From the NCBI GenBank assembly GCA_018268455.1, contig JAFDWM010000302.1, positions 1 through 32,915 of the forward strand: 32,915 nucleotides of DNA. The letters run 5' to 3'. The notes under the pieces are model-generated. The model had not been told where the DNA came from, did not search any database, and saw nothing but the letters and a program-made list of their open reading frames with translations. Made by a program: the position numbers and the translations under genes. This DNA is from Actinomycetota bacterium. Its GTDB lineage: Bacteria > Actinomycetota > Actinomycetes > Actinomycetales > Microbacteriaceae. Of the stretch, positions 16,401-21,992 are shown one piece after another. The first letter of the stretch is position 1. Each line of letters starts with the position of its first letter.

Positions 16401-16668
16401 CCGCAGCCGCGTGCGGACACGGCTCGGGACGCGCACACGTGCACCGCGCGTCGATCCCCTCGCCCGAGAGAAACCTGATCAGCGTCGAGACGGGCCGGGC
16501 GGGTTCATCGATGACGAACTCCACCTCCAGCACTCCTCGAACGCGCTCACGGTTGACTTCGAAGACAGCGCCGCGCTGCAGAAGTCGCAGCGCCTCACCC
16601 AAGGTCGCCATCGGCACCTGGTCGCGCAAGGTGTCGAGTGCGTGGGCGGAGATCTGCATGGTGTCCAT
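13450..16668 (-). CDS. SWIM zinc-finger SNF2-family helicase
   Basis: A 1072-residue Snf2/Rad54-class ATPase. A SWIM zinc finger lies near the N terminus (C76-T-C78 ... C84-P-H86). The middle (~100-560) is a variable region. The SNF2 ATPase follows: [20 protein letters not shown], Walker A DDMGLGKT (~633), [11 protein letters not shown] (~739), [17 protein letters not shown]. The C-terminal helicase lobe has [25 protein letters not shown] and [20 protein letters not shown]. It remodels protein-DNA complexes; the target is unknown. The open frame runs far upstream, but the conserved sequence begins at [14 protein letters not shown] and a GGAAG precedes the ATG at 16668. It is convergent with the NERD gene (11 bases apart). 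Confidence 0.92.
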   Translation of the reverse strand: [1072 protein letters not shown]

Positions 16669-16766
16669 GCTTCCATCTGCCGGGGACATCGCAGGACCCG
16701 GTCCGGGGAGGGTGGGGGTCGGGGCGGGCTCGACTGCCGACTCCGACTCGGCGTGCGGGAAGGCCG

Positions 16767-17654
16767 TCAGCAGCCGGGTGCGCCGGGACGCTCGGTGCAG
16801 GTGTTCTGCACCAGGGCGGTGTGCGCCTTCACGACGCGGATCTGCTGCGACGCGGCCGGACCGGTGAGCGTGCCGGCGATCGGGATCCACCCCGCGCCGA
16901 GGTCGATCTCGGCGGTGTAGCTCGTGACGACCGTGGCCGTGAACGTGCCGGGCTGTGTGTAGACGTGGCTCGTGTCGGTCGGCGTGAACTGGGCCTGGCC
17001 GGCGTCCTTCCACGACGTGCCTGCCGTCGTGGTCGTGCGCTGCTCGCCGTCGCCGTAGTCGAAGGCGTAGCCGACGGGCGTGAAGCGGATGGTCAGCGTG
17101 CGGCCGAGGATGGTGCCGGGGATGGTCTCGGTCTTCGCCGAGCTGAGGAAGTTCGCGGGCAGGCCCACGACGGCGATGTTGTCCGGCTCGCCGGCGATCG
17201 TCGTGCTCGAGGGCACGAAGCGCGCGACATCGGAGAGGGTGATCGTTCGGGCCGGGGTGCCCGGCGCGGGAGGAGCGGCCGGATCCGCGGGCAGTGCGAC
17301 AACCTCGTCCACGCGGATCCCGCCGAGGCAGCTCTGGTTCTCGTGGACATCGTCGCGACAGGTCTGGGAGATCGGCGGGGGCGGTGCCGGGGCGCCGTTC
17401 GGCTCGGAACCGTAGGGGCTCTCGTCGGACGGGTTCCATCCACCGGGGACAGGGTCTGTGGCGTCGGTCTGCTGCGTCTGCGTACCGGTCAGGGTCACGC
17501 CATCGTTGTCGGCACTCGGACACTGCCCCAGCACCGCAAGTATCTCCTGACTACAAAGCTGGGTGCGGACGATCAACCCAGCCGATGGGGAGACTGTGCC
17601 CACCACCATGACAGCGACGATCAGATGCCTCGCTAGGAACCCGAAGCCGCGCAT
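16767..17654 (-). CDS. Secreted PKD-like domain protein
   Basis: A 295-residue exported protein. Signal peptide: basic start, then HLIVAVMVVGTVSPSAG. Residues ~45-110 are low-complexity and Cys-containing. A conserved middle part follows (VARFVPSSTTIAGEPDNIAV, GRTLTIRFTPVGYAFDYGDG). The end is a PKD-like beta-sandwich: YxFDYGDG, SHVYTQPGTFTATVVTSYTA. Paired cysteines (CRDDVHENQSC and the C-terminal CTERPGAPGC) suggest disulphides outside the cell. It overlaps the upstream lipoprotein gene by 22 bases, so the two form an operon. Role unknown; surface or cell-wall association is inferred. Confidence 0.7.
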   Translation of the reverse strand: MRGFGFLARHLIVAVMVVGTVSPSAGLIVRTQLCSQEILAVLGQCPSADNDGVTLTGTQTQQTDATDPVPGGWNPSDESPYGSEPNGAPAPPPPISQTCRDDVHENQSCLGGIRVDEVVALPADPAAPPAPGTPARTITLSDVARFVPSSTTIAGEPDNIAVVGLPANFLSSAKTETIPGTILGRTLTIRFTPVGYAFDYGDGEQRTTTTAGTSWKDAGQAQFTPTDTSHVYTQPGTFTATVVTSYTAEIDLGAGWIPIAGTLTGPAASQQIRVVKAHTALVQNTCTERPGAPGC

Positions 17655-18184
17655 GTCTCGCTAGAACTTTCTGATCGTGTGATCATCAGGGCCGCACCTT
17701 TGTTGGCGCGAGCAAACTCAACGGCTACGGCGGAGACCTTGGGGCGACCAACTGGCGTTACGTCCTGTCCGTCCTTGTTCATCACTCGCGTGTCCCCGAC
17801 ACCGAGGCAGACGATAGCTGCCACGGAGCCTCCCCTTGGGTCGTACTTGGTTCCGGAGAACGATTGCACGACGAGGCTTCCGCTGACAGTCAGGCCTGCT
17901 GCCTTAATGTCGCGACGAGCCTTGATGTCGTCTTCGAGCGCGGACCCAGCGAGATACTTATCGGGAGCCGCGCTGCTGTCGCCGTTCCGGCTGGCATTGC
18001 CCGCATCGGTGTACTCCCGGTACACCGCCTCCGCCGCCTTGAACGCCTCGGCCTCGCTCGTGAACAGCGGGGTCGGCGTGGGCGTGGGCGCAGGGCCCGG
18101 AGTGCATCCGCCCAGCACGACAGCCACAGCGAGGACGCCGGTGGCGATGCCGGTTCGGACGACGGACTGACGCGGGGAGTGCAC
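17633..18184 (-). CDS. Small lipoprotein with NTF2-like length
   Basis: A 183-residue predicted lipoprotein: a hydrophobic segment ending VLAVAVVLGGC, with lipobox Cys at 27, then a Pro/Thr linker. The mature part (EAEAFKAAEAVYREYTDAGN, VQSFSGTKYD, VCLGVGDTRVMNKDG, VSAVAVEFARANKGAALMIT) has the size and helix-then-strand order of small NTF2-like lipoproteins, but no catalytic motif is recognised. It starts with GTG. It runs into the PKD gene with a 22-base overlap, so the two are presumably co-expressed and both displayed outside the membrane. Confidence 0.7.
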   Translation of the reverse strand: MHSPRQSVVRTGIATGVLAVAVVLGGCTPGPAPTPTPTPLFTSEAEAFKAAEAVYREYTDAGNASRNGDSSAAPDKYLAGSALEDDIKARRDIKAAGLTVSGSLVVQSFSGTKYDPRGGSVAAIVCLGVGDTRVMNKDGQDVTPVGRPKVSAVAVEFARANKGAALMITRSESSSETCAASGS

Positions 18185-18222
18185 GAGTCCACGCTAGCCA
18201 AGGCTCAGGCGCTCCCGCGAAG

Positions 18223-18231
18223 TTATCCACA
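18223..18231 (+). promoter_or_regulatory. Perfect DnaA-box sequence TTATCCACA
   Basis: A single match to the DnaA consensus in the gap between the lipoprotein start and the tetR stop. There are no neighbouring boxes or AT-rich region, so it is not an origin. It could be incidental or a DnaA-titration site. Confidence 0.3.
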
Positions 18232-18251
18232 GGCATGCCCGCGGGGCGGCC

Positions 18252-18334
18252 GCGTTCCGTCTCGCTCCGACGACGTCGGTGCGCACGCTGCCCCGGGAAA
18301 GCACCCCTCGACAACCCCAGCGAGGACGGAACGC
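18252..18334. terminator. Long-loop hairpin after tetR
   Basis: GCGTTCCGTC (18252-18261) pairs with GACGGAACGC (18325-18334), with an inner GGTGC/GCACC pair. It lies just downstream of the tetR stop on the minus strand. No T-run, so at best a weak terminator. Its size resembles the four-unit elements, but it lacks their direct repeats and GGATCC. Confidence 0.25.
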
Positions 18335-18337
18335 CCG

Positions 18338-18910
18338 TCAGCCCACCGCGATCCCGCGGAGGATGAGTTCGACGAGTCCGTCCACCCGGTCTGCCGTCAA
18401 CGGACGACCGAGCAGCGTCGCGTACGACGTCGCCGCGACGAACAGGTCGGCGACGACCGCCGGATCCGCATCGGCGCGCACGACGCCTTCGTCCACCGCA
18501 CGGGTGATCCTCGCAACGATCCACGACACGATCGGATCCGCGAATCGCCGGTTCAGGGCCGCGCCCAGCTCGGGATCTGTGGCGGTCACGGCGATCAGCG
18601 CCCGCGCGATCTCCACATTCTCCGCGCTGGTCTGATTCTTCGACGCGGCACCGAACCAGCCGCGCAGATCGGCAGCGAGGTCTGTGGTGAACTGGCGCTC
18701 GGGATCCAGCCCCGGCAGGGCCCCCTCCAGCAGTGCCTCACCGAGGATCGCGGCCTTCGACGGCCACCACCGGTAGATCGTCTGCTTCGAGACGCCCGCC
18801 TCGGCGGCCAGTCCCTCGATGGTCACGGCGTCGTAGCCGTCCGCGGCGAGTGCGCGCCGCATCGCCGCCAGCACGGACTGACGGGCATTCTCACTGCGCG
18901 GACGAGGCAT
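18338..18910 (-). CDS. TetR family transcriptional regulator
   Basis: The protein has 190 residues. The N-terminal TetR helix-turn-helix is ALAADGYDAVTIEGLAAEAG then VSKQTIYRWWPSKAAILGEA, the classic recognition helix. The C-terminal ligand domain is of the TetR_C type, with FGAASKNQTSAENVEIARAL and LGRPLTADRVDGLVELILRG. It is divergent from the SDR gene with 101 bases between them, so it probably represses that gene and itself in response to an unknown small molecule. TACGCT-N6-ATG supports the start; the CGGAGG touching the ATG is too close to serve as a ribosome site. Confidence 0.9.
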   Translation of the reverse strand: MPRPRSENARQSVLAAMRRALAADGYDAVTIEGLAAEAGVSKQTIYRWWPSKAAILGEALLEGALPGLDPERQFTTDLAADLRGWFGAASKNQTSAENVEIARALIAVTATDPELGAALNRRFADPIVSWIVARITRAVDEGVVRADADPAVVADLFVAATSYATLLGRPLTADRVDGLVELILRGIAVG

Positions 18911-18947
18911 CCTCCGAGCGTATCGAGGTGTACTCTGATGAATAAGT
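18911..18947. promoter_or_regulatory. tetR/SDR divergent promoters and weak dyad
   Basis: Minus strand: TACGCT (18922-18917), six bases, then the tetR ATG at 18910. Plus strand: TACTCT (18931-18936) is a plausible -10 for the SDR gene. An imperfect dyad ACTCTGATGAATAAGT (18932-18947) overlaps it and could be the TetR operator. Confidence 0.4.
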
Positions 18948-19011
18948 GGACGCACCGTTGCGAAACTCGAATGGCAGCCGCGCGATCCACCACCCGATGA
19001 AGGAGACACCC

Positions 19012-20007
19012 ATGGCCCTGACCGCGAATTCCACCATCGGCGACTGGCTGGCCGATCCGACCGGCGGCGACCTGATCCGCGGGCTGCTGGCGCAGTCCGG
19101 AGCGAGCGCCGACTCCCTCACCCCCGTGCTCGGGCTGCCCCTGCAGCAGCTCGTCGTGATGAGCCAGGGTGCGATGCCGCAGTCGGTCGTCGACGATCTC
19201 GTCCGCGCGGCGAACGGCGGGGAGACCCCCGAGGATGCGGCTCCGACCGGCTGGACCGAGCAGACGACTCCCGGCCGCTTCGCCGGCAAGACCGTCATCG
19301 TCACGGGCGCCGCGTCGGGCATCGGCAAGGCGACGGCGTCGCGGATCGCGCGGGAGGGCGGGCGCGTCATCGCCTGCGACATCGCGGCGGAGAAGCTCGA
19401 CGCACTGGCCGCGGAGCTTCCCGGTATCGTCACCGTCGCGGGTGATCTCACCCAGCAGGACGCCATCAACCGCGTCATCGCGGCGGCCGGCGAGCGCATC
19501 GACGGCCTCGCGAACGTCGCCGGGATCAACGACGACTTCTCCCCTGCCGGCGAGACGCCTGACGCCGTCTGGGACCGGGTGATCGCGATCAACCTCACCG
19601 CACCGTTCAAGCTCATGCGCGCGGTGCTGCCGCTCATGGAGGCGGCGGGACGCGGATCCATCCTCAACGTCTCGAGCGAGGCAGGCCTGCGCGGCAACGC
19701 GTCGGGCAACGCGTACACCGCGAGTAAGCACGGCATCATCGGCGTCACCAAGTCGGCGGCGTTCATGTACGGGCCGAAGGGGATCCGGGTGAACTCCGTC
19801 GCCCCCGGCGGTGTCGCCACCGGGATCCCGATGGCTCCGCACATGTCCGAGGCCGGATCCGCCCGCCTCGCACCGTTCCAGCAGGCGATCCCCACGGTCG
19901 CGACCGCCGAGCACCTCGCCGCCTCGATCACGTTCCTGCTCTCGGACGACGCCGTGAACATCAACGGCGCGATCCTCGCCTCGGACGGCGGGTGGTCGGT
20001 GCAGTAG
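19012..20007 (+). CDS. SDR oxidoreductase with N-terminal helical extension
   Basis: The protein has 331 residues. Residues ~90-331 are a classical short-chain dehydrogenase: TVIVTGAASGIGKATA (NAD(P) site), ANVAGIND, ILNVSSEAG (catalytic Ser region), AYTASKHG (Tyr ~234, Lys ~238), INGAILASDGGWSVQ. The first ~85 residues (STIGDWLADPTGGDLIRGLL, LGLPLQQLVVMSQGAMPQSV) are not part of the SDR fold. They resemble the short helical tail of some actinobacterial family 3 beta-glucosidases (from memory, unverified). AGGAG seven bases upstream fixes the start at 19012. It is divergent from tetR, which probably controls it. Substrate unknown. Confidence 0.88.
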   Translation: MALTANSTIGDWLADPTGGDLIRGLLAQSGASADSLTPVLGLPLQQLVVMSQGAMPQSVVDDLVRAANGGETPEDAAPTGWTEQTTPGRFAGKTVIVTGAASGIGKATASRIAREGGRVIACDIAAEKLDALAAELPGIVTVAGDLTQQDAINRVIAAAGERIDGLANVAGINDDFSPAGETPDAVWDRVIAINLTAPFKLMRAVLPLMEAAGRGSILNVSSEAGLRGNASGNAYTASKHGIIGVTKSAAFMYGPKGIRVNSVAPGGVATGIPMAPHMSEAGSARLAPFQQAIPTVATAEHLAASITFLLSDDAVNINGAILASDGGWSVQ

Positions 20008-20020
20008 CCCGTCGTCGTGC

Positions 20021-20101
20021 GACGCCTGCACGACCGCCGGACGCCTGCGCGATGCGATCCCCGGATCCGTCCTGCATCCGTCGCAGGATCGTGCGGGCGT
20101 C
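20021..20101. repeat. Four-unit palindromic element E3 (unit TCGTGCAGGCGTC)
   Basis: Units at 20021-20033 and 20040-20052 (minus sense: TCGTGCAGGCGTC, TCGCGCAGGCGTC), then 20070-20082 and 20089-20101 (plus sense: TCCTGCATCCGTC, TCGTGCGGGCGTC). Offsets are 19 and 19 with a 17-base centre. GGATCC at 20063-20068 lies one base before the third unit. Starts 14 bases after the SDR stop and is followed 65 bases later by element E4. Confidence 0.8.
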
Positions 20102-20165
20102 GCACCGAGAGCGCCCCGCAGAGCGGGCTGGATCCCACACAGACGTCGTCGGCACCGCGGGCCCC

Positions 20166-20250
20166 GTCACGATCTGCACATGATGTGACGATCTGCACAC
20201 GATCTGGCCGGATCCGTGTGCAGATCGTCTCAGGGTGTGCTGATCGTGAC
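20166..20250. repeat. Four-unit palindromic element E4 (unit TGTGCAGATCGTC)
   Basis: Units at 20166-20180 and 20185-20199 (minus sense), 20217-20231 and 20236-20250 (plus sense). The first three have the core TGTGCAGATCGT; the fourth reads TGTGCTGATCGTG. Offsets 19 and 19, 17-base centre, GGATCC at 20210-20215 one base before the third unit. Same unit family as E5 and E6. Together with E3 it fills the gap before the pRiA4b-like gene. Confidence 0.9.
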
Positions 20251-20335
20251 ACCCTCCCCCGCCCCGGGCCCCGCAGAGCACCCCCGGCCCCTACTCCGGG
20301 CCCCACAGCGGCCCCGCGACGTCCGCGCCCTTCCT

Positions 20336-20347
20336 TACGCTGGTCAC
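20336..20347 (+). promoter_or_regulatory. Leaderless -10 box of the pRiA4b-like gene
   Basis: TACGCT (20336-20341), six bases, then the ATG at 20348. It supports this ATG over a long open frame that would translate elements E3 and E4. Confidence 0.55.
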
Positions 20348-21721
20348 ATGACCCGCTACCGCCTGCGCGCCACCCTCGTCGACAGCACACCGGAGATCTG
20401 GCGCGCCTTCGAGATCCGCGGGAGCGAGCGGCTGCGCATGCTGCACCTCGCCCTGCAGACCATGTTCGGCTGGCGGGAGTCGCATCTGCACATGTTCACC
20501 GACGCGGATCCGCTTGCGCGCGGCAGCGTCGGCCGCCGCTGGGAGTCGCCCGACATGCCGGAGGCAGACCCCGCCGCGCTGTCGGAGGAGGAGTTCACCG
20601 TCGCCGACGTCTTCGACGCGGGCGGGCCGCTCTGGTACGAGTACGACTTCGGAGACGGGTGGATCCATCGCCTCGACGTCGTGCAGACGCTCCCCGACGA
20701 CCCCGCGCTCGCACCGGTCGTGCTTCTCGACGGGTCGCGTCGGGGCCCGTTCGAAGACGCCGGGGGCGTGCACGGCTACGAGGAGAAGCTGGCGATCGCG
20801 GCGGATCCGAGCCATCCCGAGCACCGCGAAATCGTGGACTGGATCCGCACCACGAGCGGTCCGTGGGTGCCGCAGGATCCCGAGGACTTCGACCTGATCG
20901 GTGCGCAGACCGAGCTCAACCTGCTGTTCGCGCCCGACGTGACCGGCATCTCCCGGTTCGACATGTCGGGTCTGGTGAAGGTCGACGAGCTGCGCCGGCC
21001 GCAGGATCTGACCGAGGCCTCGCCGCTCGTCGCACTCGCGTCCACCCTGCCCGTGCCGATTCGAGCGGAGCTGCGCCAGCACCTGCAGCGCACCGGTGCT
21101 CTGTCGCTGGAGGAGATGGATCCCGCGGAAGCCGCCCGGGCGATCCGTCCGTTCGGCTGGCTGATGGAAGCCGTCGGCGCCGAAGGCCTCACACTCACCT
21201 CCGCCGGCTGGCTTCCTCCCGCCACGGTGCTCGCGGGCATGATCGAGCTCGGGTGGATCAACGAGTGGATCGGCAAGGGCAACCGCGAAGACCTGACGCC
21301 GCCGATCGGCAATCTGCGTCAGGCTGCCCAGCGACTCGGTCTGGTGCGGGTGCAGAAGGGGCGCCTGCTGCTGTCGGTCGCGGCCCGCAAGGCCCTCGGA
21401 GATCCGCTGACCCAGCTGCGCCTGATCGCGGGTTCCCTGCTGCGCAAGCTCAGCGACGCCGAGGTCGACGCCGGCACGCTCCTGCTGCTCGCGATCGCCG
21501 ACGGCACACCCCGCGAGGATCGCTGGCGCACCGTCGCCTTCGGCCTGGAGATGTGCGGGTGGCGGTCGTCGAGTGGATGGCGGTTCACCCCGACCGACAT
21601 CGATCACGCGACGTTCGAGGTGCAGCAGGTGCTCGAGGTGCTGGGCGACACGACCTGGCGCGGCCGCCGTCGCGAGGACGGTCCGCTGCTGCGGCAGTTC
21701 GCGGCAGTCGCCCTGCGCTAA
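20348..21721 (+). CDS. Plasmid pRiA4b ORF-3-like family protein
   Basis: The protein has 457 residues. Residues ~1-170 form the pRiA4b ORF-3-like domain: YRLRATLVDSTPEIWRAFEI, LHLALQTMFGWRESHLHMF, VADVFDAGGPLWYEYDFGDG, WIHRLDVV, GPFEDAGGVHGYEEKL. The Y-DFGDGW-H segment is the family hallmark. The remaining ~290 residues are helical, with a repeated SAGWLPPATVLAGMIELGWI-like pattern and a late ALGDPLTQLRLIAG, and are not assigned. The family is found on plasmids and in chromosomes with unknown function. Uniquely in this window, the gene is bracketed by four-unit elements on both sides (E3/E4 and E5). Confidence 0.85.
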   Translation: MTRYRLRATLVDSTPEIWRAFEIRGSERLRMLHLALQTMFGWRESHLHMFTDADPLARGSVGRRWESPDMPEADPAALSEEEFTVADVFDAGGPLWYEYDFGDGWIHRLDVVQTLPDDPALAPVVLLDGSRRGPFEDAGGVHGYEEKLAIAADPSHPEHREIVDWIRTTSGPWVPQDPEDFDLIGAQTELNLLFAPDVTGISRFDMSGLVKVDELRRPQDLTEASPLVALASTLPVPIRAELRQHLQRTGALSLEEMDPAEAARAIRPFGWLMEAVGAEGLTLTSAGWLPPATVLAGMIELGWINEWIGKGNREDLTPPIGNLRQAAQRLGLVRVQKGRLLLSVAARKALGDPLTQLRLIAGSLLRKLSDAEVDAGTLLLLAIADGTPREDRWRTVAFGLEMCGWRSSSGWRFTPTDIDHATFEVQQVLEVLGDTTWRGRRREDGPLLRQFAAVALR

Positions 21722-21761
21722 CTGTTCTTCCCGGGGAGGCCGGGGTCACGGAGGCGTGTGC

Positions 21762-21830
21762 TCAGACGGCGTCCCACGGATCGACGATGTTCAGGTCGAG
21801 CCCGTCGAAGTCCCGGGCGGAGCGCGGCCG
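21762..21830 (-). pseudogene. Possible C-terminal tail of a VapC-like PIN toxin
   Basis: The minus strand reads ARDFDGLDLNIVDPWDAV and a stop at 21762. This resembles the end of VapC PIN domains (RNVRDF...G...NPW). No upstream part remains: the fragment abuts element E5, whose first unit begins at 21837. A chance short match is possible. Confidence 0.3.
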
Positions 21831-21836
21831 GATCCT

Positions 21837-21922
21837 GTCACGATCAGCACATCATGTGACGATCAGCACACGAATCCGGCTGGATCCCTGTGCAGATCGT
21901 CACAATGTGTGCAGATCGTCAC
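21837..21922. repeat. Four-unit palindromic element E5 (units TGTGCTGATCGT / TGTGCAGATCGT)
   Basis: Units at 21837-21851 and 21856-21870 (minus sense: both TGTGCTGATCGT), 21889-21903 and 21908-21922 (plus sense: both TGTGCAGATCGTCAC). Offsets 19 and 19, 18-base centre, GGATCC at 21882-21887 one base before the third unit. Here the two arms carry the two alternative variants, CTG on one side and CAG on the other. It lies between the convergent pRiA4b-like and permease genes. Confidence 0.9.
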
Positions 21923-21992
21923 GCGCCCCGCGTCGGGGCCCGGCGCAGCCCCGAGTCCGCGCCCCCGAAGCACCCCGAGCGCAGCAGTCGCG

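Noticed and set aside
13630-16920. Long open frame on the plus strand opposite the SNF2 helicase
   Set aside because: Arg/Glu/His-rich shadow translation of a high-GC gene; no domain, while the minus strand shows all SNF2 motifs.
16669-17523. N-terminal extension of the SNF2 frame
   Set aside because: The added sequence is Arg/Pro/His-rich and overlaps the PKD gene; conserved sequence and a ribosome site begin at 16668.
18252-18334. Seventh four-unit element
   Set aside because: The outer arms pair at nearly the right distance, but the inner units do not repeat the outer ones and GGATCC is missing.
20021-20250. CRISPR array
   Set aside because: Units are 13-15 bases with short constant gaps and switch orientation mid-element; no repeat-spacer pattern and no cas genes.
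21837-21922. Element E5 as an ordinary bidirectional terminator
   Set aside because: Its position between convergent genes fits, but the same structure also lies between divergent promoters (E6) and upstream of a gene (E1), and there is no T-run.
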